DNA of 64,000 nt from Microcyclospora pomicola (lineage: Eukaryota; Ascomycota; Dothideomycetes; Capnodiales), in the NCBI GenBank assembly GCA_002786065.1, contig NHNY01000004.1, positions 310,001 through 374,000 on the forward strand, in the 5' to 3' direction. The position numbers and the translations under genes were made by a program. Below are positions 43,684 to 53,912 of this stretch, piece by piece (within the stretch, counting starts at the first letter, position 1; each line of letters starts with the position of its first letter). The notes under the pieces were generated by a model. It was not told the DNA's origin and ran no database searches. It saw only the letters and a program-made list of their open reading frames with translations.

Positions 43684-44628
43684 CTGAACGAAGACATAGA
43701 ATTGAGTAGAGGGGTGCACACTGTGCGAGGCACCACGAATGACGTTGACGTTGAGGATCTGTTCCGTTGAGGACGACGACGATGATGATGTCGACGACTG
43801 CGGTACCCTCACCGAAGGAGCGTGGTATTCCAGACGAAGAATGGATATCGGCAGACACCGGAATAGTGTCATCTGCTGTCACTCATCGTGTGTGATGTGC
43901 TACGGCGGTCAAGCAGAAACGTGCCATGCGCGGAAATAAGCTTGCATTTCGTGCCTGTTCCTACACCGAAGCGACGAGTATGATGGCGAATGCGGCAGAG
44001 GAGGCAGTCGACCAACATTTTCTGCAGCGCGATGGGCGACGAGAAACGGTATGCGAAAGCAGGAAAAGCATCCACACCGTCTGATGAGGCATGAACATGT
44101 CCTACCGACCTGTCATCGCGTCAATCATTGCGGTAGCAGTGGTAGCCATCTCAGACATCATCATCATCATGCCCTTCGATCGCAACCGTACGCAAAGCTA
44201 TAGATATTATACCGATAACATGGAAAAGTCATACACAAACAAGTGCCCGCAAACTTCGTAGTTTCATCCTTTGCGTTCAAGTCGTCGTTGTTTCGCGTTA
44301 TGTATCGTGTTTGACTATGCTTGTATGTTGTTGTTGATGTCATGATAAACGCCGCGCCCCGTTTGCAATCTTCGCTCTTCGATGCAACATACGCCGTCCA
44401 CTACCAAGGCGGCATCGGAAACGAGTAGATAGCCTGGGGTCAGACTAGGGGCAACCAAAAGGGGCAAATGATGGCAGACCGGCAAGACAAGGACAAGACC
44501 GAAGATCGAAACCTAGGTGTAGTACGGAGAAATCGATTTGAGAATTACATACACGCTTTTTATACAATAGAAACATCGCTACATCATGAACATTGCATCC
44601 GATCCACGGAGTATGATTCTACACACCA
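43684..44628. other. Convergent 3' intergenic region
   Basis: 945 bp between the CRM1 and 7TM-MFS stop codons. It contains short GAT/GAC repeats but no supported gene. Confidence 0.4.
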
Positions 44629-47298
44629 CTAACTTCTCCGTCGACGTTCTTGGTGCTCCACCTCGGCGGTGCCCGCCGACGCGTCCTTCCGCATCGAGTC
44701 CCGCTCGCTCCGGCGACGCTGGCGACCGCTGTGGAAGAACTCGAGCGCGCGGCTGACGGCGCTGCTGGTGGAGCCGGGCCGGCTAGGCGGCGGCGGGGAG
44801 GCGGGGGCGCTGGTGGCGTCGCGGATGGGGTCGACGATGCGGCGGGCGAGGGGGTGGGCGTTGAGGAGGATGGCGAAGGAGGTGCCGGCAGCGAAGGCGG
44901 CGACGGCGACGACAAGGCTGTAGGCGGCGGTGCGGCCGGCGGCGTAGGCGAGGTGGCTGGCGATCGGGGCGAAGACGGCGCCGCCGGAGACGGCGGCGGT
45001 GATGGCGACGGCGGCGGATTTGGTGTGGCGGCCCATGCCGCGCAGGGCCTGGCCGAAGATGAGGGAGAAGAGCGGGCCTTCGAAGAAGAAGGTCAGGATC
45101 AGCATGGCGAGGCCGGTGGGGCCGGAGTAGTGCGTGGCCAGGGCGTTGAAGAGGATGGCGCCGGCGAAGAAGAAGGCGATCAGGTGGCGGGGTTTGAAGA
45201 GCAGGCCGAGTCCGGCGCCGACGAAGCGGGCGACGGCGAAGGCGGTGTGGGCGATGGCGATGTAGTTCGCGGCGTTGTAGGTGGGGTCGGCGGCGGTGAT
45301 ATAGGGGTTGAAGGAGGTCGCGTTGACTTCTTGCCCGCCGACGTAGCAGAATTGGCTGAGGACGCCGAAGGCCAGTATGATCCAGATGACGGGGACGTCG
45401 AGCCATTTGGCCGCGTTGGCACCATCGAGGCGCTCCGACGCATCTTCAAGCTCGTCATCTGTTGCTTCGGGAAGAGGGAGGTAGTAGTATGCGACGGCGA
45501 AGAGTATCGTCGCCAGCGAGATACCGAGATACGCCCATTGCGTGTCGACTAGTGAGGGCGCGTTGGCGCTTTTGTGGAAGAATGCTCGGTTGGCGATCAG
45601 GGGCGCCACGACACTTCCAATGGCCTGCACACCTTGGCTCAAGTTGAGACGGATCTCGGCATATTGAGGAGGACCGCACAGCGCGATAAAAGGATTGGCG
45701 GCCACTTCCAAGATGGACAGCCCGAAAGCGACGATGAGATTCGAGATGATGAAGGCGGGAAAGGACGTCAAAACAGCGGCCGGCCAGAAGATCAGCGTGC
45801 CGCATGCATAAATAGTCAGTCCGATGGTGAAACAGGCCTTGAATCCCCAATGTTTCAAGACCCAGTTCCCCACAGTGAGAGGACCCAAGACGTAACCCGC
45901 GAAGTAAGCACTGTGGGTGGCGGTGTCTTGTCCTGGCGTCCATTGTGCGACTCGTTGGAATTGCTGATTCAACACAGCCAGCAGGCCATACTCGAAGCCC
46001 CAGATGAAGAACAGCACGGTGACCATTGAAATGGGAAAGATCGACTGTCGGTTGGTCATGTGCACCAAGCTTTTCTTCTTGTTGATCTTCACGAAGTCGA
46101 AAAACGCTGGTTCCTCCAGTCGCGTGTGCCGGCTGGTGTTCGTCTGAGCGGTTTCAGTTCGCTCGATCCGAGACATTCCCATGGGGAGTTCTGTCATCTC
46201 AGGTGTGGTCAGGAAGTCCATCATACCCATAGGCTCGGCATCTGTAGATGCGCCCCTTCCCGCTGAGGGCCCACTGACACTACCAAAATCGCGATAAAGC
46301 ACGTCGTCAGGCATAGCTGGGAGATTGTTATTGTCTGGCAGACCTGATGCGCCACTAGGTGCAGAAAAAGAGTCACTGGTAGACGGTTCATCTCCTGGAT
46401 CTCGAAGCATATACGGAATAAACCGAGAAACCAGTGGTTTCAGACCAGGGACGCACGCGCACATGATTCCAACGTTAACCTCAATAACGGACCACATGAA
46501 GCTGAAGGCGACGTAAAAGCTGAAGTCGGTGAAATCGGAGGTTTTGTCTTGCGATATGCTGCTGTGGCTTTGGAGCTCGGCCAGGCGGATCATGGCAGCA
46601 GACTGCAGGTAGGCGATCCGAACGACATCGACGGCCGCGACGAAGATTCCAAAGCTGAAGGTGATGATCAGAACAATCTTGGTCTTCCGAGGAAGGCGCA
46701 TGCTGGTTAAGATGGGCATTGGCAGGAAGAGGATGGCCAGGTCGGTCAAGATATTGAGTGGAGCGGAGGAGAGGTAGATCGTGACGATGTCGGTGCAATG
46801 AGCTTCCTTGGGCGTGATGAGGTCAAACGTGGCCGAGACTGGGTCACATTGGAACGTAGTAAGCATGGTAAGCGCAAAGCCACCAGCAATCACCACCGCA
46901 AGCGTTCCGAAGCAGGCCCATCGAAACACCCGGCTCGTCTTGGAGAGCGTGAGGTAGAAGGTCAAGATGGACGTCTTGATCGCCATGAGGGCCGGCTGGT
47001 AGATGACGGCGAAAGCATAGATCGCGCGGAGGAGCGTCGGCTGCCATTCTCGAGGGACATCCAGTTCATGCCGTCCCAGGCCCCATGCCGCGCCGAAACA
47101 GAGCGTGGAAGACAGACCAATGGCGATGATCAACGCCAAGATCATGAAGTAGTCATCGATGGCGACGCGGCCGACGATGGCGGCTCTGGAGATCAATCGC
47201 AACAAGACGAAGACGGTGGCGAGGGCGATGGTCGTGATCGAGACGGCCAGCACGGCTCGGCTGCGTCCTTGAAAGTCGCCATGACTGCTGTTATTCAT
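44629..47298 (-). CDS. PTH11-like rhodopsin-domain / FHS-family MFS transporter fusion
   Basis: One uninterrupted frame of 889 residues. Residues 15-300 form a seven-helix fungal rhodopsin-type (PTH11-like) domain. It has AIDDYFMILALI after helix 1, the conserved FQCDPVSATFD, the helix-5 segment IYLSSAPLNILTDLAILFLP and LPRKTKIVL. The cytosolic linker (about 300-418) is Ser/Pro-rich with Met-Pro repeats. From about 419 a complete 12-helix major facilitator follows. It matches fungal FHS (L-fucose:H+ symporter-like) permeases in FFIWGFEYGLLAVLNQQF, YFAGYVLGPLTVG, EVAANPFIALCGPP and IRLNLSQGVQAIGSVVAPL. The C-terminal tail is basic and cytosolic. The linker motif FFDFVKINKKKSLVHMTN joins both parts in frame with no stop or splice signal. 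Receptor and transport roles are inferred from the families; ligand and substrate are unknown. Confidence 0.88.
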   Translation of the reverse strand: MNNSSHGDFQGRSRAVLAVSITTIALATVFVLLRLISRAAIVGRVAIDDYFMILALIIAIGLSSTLCFGAAWGLGRHELDVPREWQPTLLRAIYAFAVIYQPALMAIKTSILTFYLTLSKTSRVFRWACFGTLAVVIAGGFALTMLTTFQCDPVSATFDLITPKEAHCTDIVTIYLSSAPLNILTDLAILFLPMPILTSMRLPRKTKIVLIITFSFGIFVAAVDVVRIAYLQSAAMIRLAELQSHSSISQDKTSDFTDFSFYVAFSFMWSVIEVNVGIMCACVPGLKPLVSRFIPYMLRDPGDEPSTSDSFSAPSGASGLPDNNNLPAMPDDVLYRDFGSVSGPSAGRGASTDAEPMGMMDFLTTPEMTELPMGMSRIERTETAQTNTSRHTRLEEPAFFDFVKINKKKSLVHMTNRQSIFPISMVTVLFFIWGFEYGLLAVLNQQFQRVAQWTPGQDTATHSAYFAGYVLGPLTVGNWVLKHWGFKACFTIGLTIYACGTLIFWPAAVLTSFPAFIISNLIVAFGLSILEVAANPFIALCGPPQYAEIRLNLSQGVQAIGSVVAPLIANRAFFHKSANAPSLVDTQWAYLGISLATILFAVAYYYLPLPEATDDELEDASERLDGANAAKWLDVPVIWIILAFGVLSQFCYVGGQEVNATSFNPYITAADPTYNAANYIAIAHTAFAVARFVGAGLGLLFKPRHLIAFFFAGAILFNALATHYSGPTGLAMLILTFFFEGPLFSLIFGQALRGMGRHTKSAAVAITAAVSGGAVFAPIASHLAYAAGRTAAYSLVVAVAAFAAGTSFAILLNAHPLARRIVDPIRDATSAPASPPPPSRPGSTSSAVSRALEFFHSGRQRRRSERDSMRKDASAGTAEVEHQERRRRS

Positions 47299-48629
47299 CC
47301 TCCGCTGCAGTCGTCTGGTCGGACCAGCCCATCTCTCCGGGCTCTGCTGGTGGATCTCCTCTCGCGAAAGTCGCTGGGAAGCGTGTCGGTAGGTCAGCAG
47401 AATTATCGATTTGCCGCGAGGACGTCCATGACATCAGCTAAAAATCCGAGGGCGCGGTTTGAAGATCCTTAGACTGGAAGACGATCAAGCGACGAAAGAG
47501 AGTGATCAAGCAGGGAAGAAATCTCTACCAGATCAATACAGAAGAAAAGTCGAAAATCAATAATGATGCTGTTTCAGGCGGGCCAGCGACGGCGTGCCGC
47601 TCTCGTTTCTCTTGCCGGATGGCAGTGCGGTCACTCGTGACTTTTTCTTACTCCGCAAACCACGCGGAAAGTCTTTACAGGTAGCTTTGGTACCGAGCGC
47701 CTCATGCGGGCGCTACTCGAGACCAGTTCCCGAGCGCTGTCGTGTAACTCTATGTACCCCATACTGCGTTCATGTACTTCGCCGCGGCTGATTATTCATG
47801 AATGGTTCGCTGATCAGGCGAGGACGATGCAGCCGAAGCACATATAACGCACGTACAGTACACCGATTGTCATTCGAATTGTCATGAATGAGGTAAAGAC
47901 TCATGTCCCAATGGACCGGACCAGATGCAGTAGCGTCACGTGGCCATCGGCATGAGACCTTCACTCCATTCTTCTGGCCAGCAAACGGGCCGACTCATGC
48001 CTATACATCACGTTATGGTACCCGCCACTCATGTCAAGGGCAAGGTAGAGTAAACTACCTCCTGTACGCGTGGAAGAATTGGCGTGACGCCACAATTTGT
48101 GGGGTTGGCGACTACATGTACAGTACAAACAGTACATACGGTACAATACTGTAGTAGTGATCCTTTGCCGTTCGACGTCACCTATCGGCACATTGGTAGG
48201 CATGTTTGCGAGAATGTTCACTTTCAGCATCCATAGTCCGTTGCGTATGGATATCGAGAGCCGTCCAATGCCAACGACAAGGTTTCTCTTCCTGGCTCAT
48301 CACAGTCCGAGTCCAGCAAATGTCTCTGACCCATAACAGAAGAGCCGGGCGTAAGAGGTACAGTATCACTCACCAGTACAGTAGGGTGGGCCCTGCCTCC
48401 ACATCGCCTACACTATTGCTCGTCTCATCAGATTCACTCTAAGATGTTTCCGCAACAGAGAAAGAATCGAGTTTGGCTCGTATACTTCCATTGAGCGTAA
48501 GGTCGAGGAGGGAAAGAAAAGGACGAAGAATGGAAAGAAAAGGATGCAGAAAATGAAAGAAAGATCAAAGAGCGCTCGTTCGAGCTTTTTATCAGTTGTG
48601 TACCGTCGGCATCGATTGCTTGCTTGCAT

Positions 48630-48710
48630 ATCCTATCCTATCCTATCCTATCCTGTCCTGTCCTGTATCCTCCAATCCAGTCCTGTATTGTATCGTATCG
48701 TATCGTATTT
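48630..48710. repeat. Pentanucleotide repeats (TCCTA, TCCTG, GTATC)
   Basis: Four to five copies of TCCTA are followed by about three of TCCTG, a short unique stretch and four copies of GTATC. This is a compound microsatellite. Pyrimidine-rich on the plus strand. Confidence 0.9.
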
Positions 48711-48794
48711 TGTAGATCGCCTTGCGAGATCTGCCTCCAACCTGACCTCAACCTAATGCTCTCCCTGCTTGCTCGCTTGCCTGACTGACGCACT

Positions 48795-48822
48795 CCCTGC
48801 CTGCCTGCCTGCCTGCCTGCCT
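48795..48822. repeat. (CTGC)n microsatellite
   Basis: About six tandem CTGC units flanked by CTCC variants on the plus strand. No gene overlaps. Confidence 0.9.
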
Positions 48823-49494
48823 CCCTACCTGACGGACAGATTGCAAGCACAGCACGCACTCCCCAGCCGACATGGACGATCGAGTCTCTTCTACTGTACC
48901 TCTGCTACTGTCTTCTGTGCACTCCTGCTGCTCCGCTCGCATGCGTGCGGTGTCTGCTTCCTAATCCATCCATCCATCCCGTCCATCCCGAGATTCCACA
49001 CGTGACTGAGCAAACAACACGAGGCAAACATGGAGAATAATCCACATGCTCTGAATACTGTCTACCCAGAAGAAGAACGAGCAAAGCAGATTTGCGTATG
49101 TGACTTCTTTGACATTCGTCATAGGGATATAACAGAGTATTAGGTATTGTAGATAGTGACCAGCGCAGAAGCACCGGGGAAATGCGTGCAAGAATCAAAT
49201 ACAACTCGGGTCGGCGGCCTGAAGACAGGATATGATCAGAGGCAACGCATGTCACATGGAATGAAATGCGACAAGCACACCGTGATGAGAGAGATGAATG
49301 TCCATTTATGTGTGAAGTGTATGTGAAGTGTGTGCGGGGGACCTTTTGTTCAAGAAAGAAGCAGGTTTCTCCAACCAACCAAACAGATCCACACATACGC
49401 CCGGTCGTGCTAGATGGGAGCTACAAAAAGAAAAAAAAAAGGAAGAAAACACCCCAGATATCAAAAGTGGGTGGAAGAGGAGGATATCGCGTCA

Positions 49495-50820
49495 TTAAAA
49501 GTTCTGTGCAATGCCGTTGTTGGCCTGTTGGTAGCTGCCACCCTGCTGTATCCGCGTGTTCCGCCGTGCGCTCACGTCACGGACGATGGGCATGCCGCTG
49601 TCTTGTTGTCCACCGCCGTACGACCCATCACCGTAAGGGCCGTGCTGACCGTACCCGTAACCGCCAGTGTTCGGGTGGTAGTCGTAGGCTTGACCGATGC
49701 CTCCGGATGGCAACGACGGCATAGGCTCCTCGGACGCTTCTGAGTGTGCGCCGTTGGAGTATGCGGAGGAGGCGTTGGAAATACCACGTCGAAGACCACC
49801 GCCGTTGGTGGCGGCGAGCGGAGCAGCACCGAGCGCACTCAACTCGTCACTGCCCATCGTCCGGCGTTGGTTGACGAGCGCGTCTCCACTGTGCCCATCT
49901 GTCGCGATCAGACCAGGAGAACCAGACTCGTGACCATATCCCTGGCTGCCGCCATCCGAGAGCTGACCGTGAGTGTGGCCGTTCGACATGGTGGTGGAAT
50001 GTGCACGGTTGGACCCCATGGTCGTGGCCGCAGCAGCGCCACCAAGACCAGCAGCACCCCACCCGCGGTATCCGCTGCTGTGGTCCTCGGCCATTTCTGC
50101 GCCGTTCTCTGATGCTACCGCCGGCAGAGTCGGGTCGTTGTTGGGGTTGAAACCGTAGTCGTGCAGCTCCTTGCGACGGGCGTCCTCGGCCTCCTTTCGT
50201 TGCTTACGCTTCCTCCAGAAGAAGATGCCCGCTAGAACGAGGAGCGCGACGACAACCACGGGAATGACCACCGCGATGGCAGTGGTCCCGCCGGTCGACA
50301 GGCCTTTGTTGGAGCTACCATTATTCGAGCCATCGTTGCTGAGTGACACCGCTGACGAAGTGGAAGATTGTGAAGCGGTGGTCGACGTGGAGCCAGTCGA
50401 TGTGGATGTGCCGGTGTTGATGCCACTCGTGGACGTGAGGGTCTTGGTTACGGTCGACCCACCGCCGCTTCCATCCGTGTTCGATACGGTGAAGGTCGAT
50501 GTGAGGGTGGTGGTGTCACCGGTGGAGATCGAGGACTCGGTGGTTGTGGTGGAGGTGACGCTGTTCGGGGTGCTCGTGGTGGTGTCAGGCGCGGCAGTGG
50601 TGGAGGTGGAGGAGGTGGTGGGATCGGGAGTGGTGGATGTTGGAGTGGTGGTGGTCGGCGTCGATTCCGACGTGGTGGTTATCGACGAGGTCTCACTGGT
50701 GATGGGATCGGACGTGGAAATGATCGAGGACGACGTGGAGATGTCGGAGGTGGAAGACGTGACGCCAAAGGTGGAGGAGCCGGTCGACGTGGTGGCCGTG
50801 ACTGCGGTGGTGTCAGCCAT
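49495..50820 (-). CDS. Ser/Thr-rich single-pass membrane protein with Gly/His-rich tail
   Basis: Uninterrupted frame of 441 residues from the ATG at 50820. The N-terminal ~200 residues are Ser/Thr/Val/Ser repeats, as in O-mannosylated stalks, with no clear signal peptide. One membrane helix (AIAVVIPVVVVALLVLAGIFF) is followed by a basic cluster (WRKRKQRKEAEDARRKEL) and a ~200-residue cytosolic tail. The tail is rich in Gly, Ser, Tyr and Asn, with YGYGQHGPYGDGSYGGG and ending IAQNF. It resembles fungal wall-stress sensor or Mid2-type proteins in layout only; no WSC or PLAC domain is seen. The gene at 3535-4515 is similar: the same stalk, a Gly/Ser approach to the helix, a basic juxtamembrane segment and an NF C-terminus. 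Common ancestry is plausible but not shown. Topology is likely N-out. Confidence 0.75.
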   Translation of the reverse strand: MADTTAVTATTSTGSSTFGVTSSTSDISTSSSIISTSDPITSETSSITTTSESTPTTTTPTSTTPDPTTSSTSTTAAPDTTTSTPNSVTSTTTTESSISTGDTTTLTSTFTVSNTDGSGGGSTVTKTLTSTSGINTGTSTSTGSTSTTASQSSTSSAVSLSNDGSNNGSSNKGLSTGGTTAIAVVIPVVVVALLVLAGIFFWRKRKQRKEAEDARRKELHDYGFNPNNDPTLPAVASENGAEMAEDHSSGYRGWGAAGLGGAAAATTMGSNRAHSTTMSNGHTHGQLSDGGSQGYGHESGSPGLIATDGHSGDALVNQRRTMGSDELSALGAAPLAATNGGGLRRGISNASSAYSNGAHSEASEEPMPSLPSGGIGQAYDYHPNTGGYGYGQHGPYGDGSYGGGQQDSGMPIVRDVSARRNTRIQQGGSYQQANNGIAQNF

Positions 50821-52928
50821 GATGGCCGAACGGGGTGGTGGTGGTGTGGTGCTGATGAGTGTGCGAGGCGGATGGCGCAAAAGGGATCAAAACGAGAGAC
50901 GGCGAGCACAGGCTCGTGGGGGCAGAGATTAATGGTCAAGTGATGAGGGTGAAGGGAGAAGAAGACAGGCAGACGTACTGGTGGAATTGGTGGAAGACGA
51001 GGTCGCCATTGTTGCAACGGGTGGGCGCAAATCGTTTCGCGCGCTGCACGCTGGACGCTGACTGGTCGGTGGTCAACGGGCTGCCGCGTGCCGATGCGAC
51101 GAAAGGGACCCGATCCTGCGTTCCTTTGCACCCGGCCAGCTCTCGATGGAACGTGAATCCGGTCGATCTGAACGGACAGTTCGAATCAGAAGGTCGGCGA
51201 GGACGGATGGACGGTGAGTGAGGGTGGTCGTGGACGGCCGGGCGTCGCAGGTGCAGGCAGGAGGTGATGATTTGCGCTCCAACTCCTGTCGCAGCGCTGA
51301 AACGAAGCTTTGCCCGGGCCTAAACGCTGGGACAGTAGCGGGCTCGTATTGCGGCTGACGCAGAACACGCGTTGCCGTGAGGATTGATTAGAATCAATTG
51401 CGGTGCTGGCTCGGTCTCTGCAATAATGGCGGAGATCTCCTAGACGGGGTCATGTATATACAGCAGGTGCACGTCAGATGAGGATGAAGATGAAGTGGAG
51501 ATGGATGTGGAAGAGAGAAGAGCATCAGGCTGCCGGTCATTATTATCAGCTCATCCGCCCATCTGAGACTCTGCCCTGGTTGCCCGGACTATCCTCCCTC
51601 CCACTCTTCTCCTGTCACTAATAATAACCCGCTGCTTGCTTATCTCACCGCATCATATCACCTCCACCTCAACATTATTACATATCACGACGCCTGCCCC
51701 TCATATAATCACGACAGCTTGGACTCTGGAACGGAATCTGAGCTTCTGCAGACATGCCCCAGCAGAACCTTCCATGCTGCGACCATCTCTCCATGCTCCA
51801 GCTTGATCGTGGCCCCATCACACCACATCGAATCTGCCATGCTCACTGAAGTCCTCATCATCCACGCGTCCAGCACCCCGACCTAGCAGAAAGACCCATC
51901 CAAAGATATAAATACCTACCCTACCCTACCCTACCCGTGTCTCCATCGCCTGCCTATAAGCTCTCCACCATCAACGCGTGCGTCCCCGCGCACCACCTAC
52001 TGCAGAACAGCCTTCCATGGTTCGAGCTGAACTCTCCGGGACTCGGCTACCGTCGAACTGCGTGCATTCCACAAGGTACCTATCCCATCGTGACTGAGGA
52101 TGCGATTATTTCATAGCTGAGGTAAATGATAAGTCACCCATGTCCTGCACCCGACCAGCACTCAAGAGGATGGCGATTCATGTCGAATTGCTGCATGCAT
52201 GACTTGTGGTATTGCCCGCCAAACGCACGAACCAGGTGAATAGATAATGTCAAAAGAAATTACCTTGGTAGGCTCGCGGATTCTTTTTCCGCAACATGAC
52301 CGAGCGGGTTGGGCACCGTCATGTTCAGTGACTACCTTGCGGAACGAGGCTGATGGTTCTCGATGACCTCGGGCATATCTTCGCACTGTATCTAGTAGGC
52401 AGGTCTGAGGTCGGATATCCCTCGCAGATGATTGATCTTGCGATTCGGTAAGCACCGAGCAGCGACAATCATCACGACTGAGTCGGGATATACACATCAC
52501 GCAGAAGAGGCAACAGAGTCACAGAAGAAGAAAAGAGAAGCATGAGCAAGTAAGTAGGGTCAAGTAGGTACAAGAACTATTTCGTTTCCTGAAAGGGGCC
52601 GGACAAACACAAGCGTGCGTCACGTCACCCTTCCAGCCCGTGCGGTTCTGTGTACACTGTCAAATCGACTGGATCGATCATCCATTGACCCCGTTTAATT
52701 CCTCTCATGTCCAAGACATCGATGCACAAACGCCAGGAATTGTGATAAGCGCCGGCTCCAGGCAGGCTCGCTTAGGAAGAGGAAAGCGTGTGCAATGTGA
52801 AGAAAAAGGCTAGACCCGATGGAAATGCTTGGGATGAGGCCGTCTATGTTGCTTTTCTTTCTTAGTTTCCCGGTTCGTTATTTGGTCGTTAATGGTTTCC
52901 GTGATGGGATTGATTGTGGAGTCACCGC
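50821..52928. other. Gene-poor region with pyrimidine-rich stretch
   Basis: About 2.1 kb without a supported gene. The left part should hold the promoter of the Ser/Thr-rich protein gene. At 51500-52000 the plus strand is strongly pyrimidine-rich, with a TATAAATA string at 51907 and the CTACC repeat. An unidentified short transcript start is possible, but no coding frame longer than about 20 codons follows it. Confidence 0.4.
51915..51936. repeat. (CTACC)4 microsatellite
   Basis: Four tandem CTACC units on the plus strand just downstream of a TATAAATA string. It is not the fungal telomere repeat, which is CCCTAA. Confidence 0.9.
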
Positions 52929-53912
52929 TTAGAGGAACTTCCAGTCCACATTGTGCACACGTCCATCGCCGGTAGGCTCGACGACCGTGAAGAAACCAGG
53001 GGAGAGGTCGAGATCACCAGCCGCACAACCAACGCAACGATCGACGATGGTGGCCGTGTATGCGGAACCGCTCGAACCAGTAATACTGACTTGCGTCCCG
53101 CACAGTGGGTTGTTGTTGGGGTTGCCGTTTGGAGTGTACAGATCGAAGATGGCTTCGGAAATGGCCACGATGTGGTCACTGTTGCCGCTGGTGATGCCGC
53201 ATGCGCCCAAGCCAGGGTCATAGTAGGTCAGGTCGCCAGTGTAGGACGTGCCGGCCATGGGGGAGCTGCTACCGTCAGAGCTCGATGTTTGCGTGGACTC
53301 TGCGGCAGATGAGGTGGTAGTTGCCGCAGCCTCGGTGGTTGTCGACGGAGCGACGTACTCAGAGGTCGAGCTGGTGGTGGGGGCAGCCCAGGTTGAAGTG
53401 GTCGACGGTGTAGGTGCAACGTAAGTTGACGTGGTCGAAGATGAAGGTGCGACGTAAGTCGACGTGGTCGAAGGAGTGGGTGCAACATAGACCGAAGTGG
53501 ATGAGACAACAGGGGCTACATAGGATGAGCTGGTTGATGGTGCCTCATATACAGAAGTCGAGGTGGACGAGGGTGCGATGTAAATGGACGTGGACGTCGT
53601 GGGGGCCTCGTGCGAAGATGTCGCAGACTCCTCGACTGAAGATACAGGCTCGACAGTGACCGTGGATTGAATGGTGGACGTAGCCTTGGAGACGTGGCCG
53701 TGGCCGTGGCCATAGTGCGCGACGACAGACTCGGACGTAGGTGCGGCATCTGTCTGCTGACCAGGCTCGACCCAGACGGTCTTTGTCACAGGAACCGTGA
53801 CGATGTCCTCCTCGGTCATGGTGACCCAGACAATGTCGCGCTTGTTCATGGGCACAGCCGCAGCAAGGGAGAGGAATGCGCCAGCGAGGGCGAGAGTGGT
53901 TTTGGTATGCAT
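52929..53912 (-). CDS. Secreted RlpA-like double-psi beta-barrel protein (Asp f 7-like)
   Basis: Single-exon frame of 327 residues. A signal peptide (MHTKTTLALAGAFLSLAAAVP) ends just before a Lys-Arg pair, a Kex2-type processing site. Residues 26-60 are Val/Thr-rich. A His-Gly run (GHGHGHV) near 68 follows, then a Ser/Thr/Pro linker of about 130 residues with imperfect repeats of the TSTYVAPxxST type. The last ~100 residues form the double-psi beta-barrel (RlpA-like) domain: GDLTYYDPGLGACGITSGNSD, PLCGTQVSITGS, TIVDRCVGCAAGDLDLSPGFF and GRVHNVDWKF, with paired Cys. This is the layout of the Aspergillus allergen Asp f 7 family. These are extracellular or wall-associated; expansin-like roles are proposed but catalysis is not shown. 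Confidence 0.9.
   Translation of the reverse strand: MHTKTTLALAGAFLSLAAAVPMNKRDIVWVTMTEEDIVTVPVTKTVWVEPGQQTDAAPTSESVVAHYGHGHGHVSKATSTIQSTVTVEPVSSVEESATSSHEAPTTSTSIYIAPSSTSTSVYEAPSTSSSYVAPVVSSTSVYVAPTPSTTSTYVAPSSSTTSTYVAPTPSTTSTWAAPTTSSTSEYVAPSTTTEAAATTTSSAAESTQTSSSDGSSSPMAGTSYTGDLTYYDPGLGACGITSGNSDHIVAISEAIFDLYTPNGNPNNNPLCGTQVSITGSSGSAYTATIVDRCVGCAAGDLDLSPGFFTVVEPTGDGRVHNVDWKFL

Larger units (their letters stand above)
47299..49494. other. Gene-poor region with simple repeats
   Basis: About 2.2 kb with no supported gene. The left end should hold the promoter of the 7TM-MFS gene. It contains short-unit repeats near 48630-48830 and an imperfect inverted repeat of TACAGTAC-type strings near 48115-48155. 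Confidence 0.5.

Noticed and set aside
44650-45552. 300-codon Gly/Glu/Asp-rich plus-strand frame
   Set aside because: Antisense of the GC-rich 3' part of the 7TM-MFS gene; composition artefact.
50171-50932. 253-codon Val/Asp-rich plus-strand frame
   Set aside because: Antisense of a Ser/Thr stalk gene; same artefact as at 3929-4558.
51915-51936. CCCTA-like repeat resembling an internal telomere tract
   Set aside because: The unit is five bases (CTACC), not the six-base CCCTAA of fungal telomeres, and only four copies occur.
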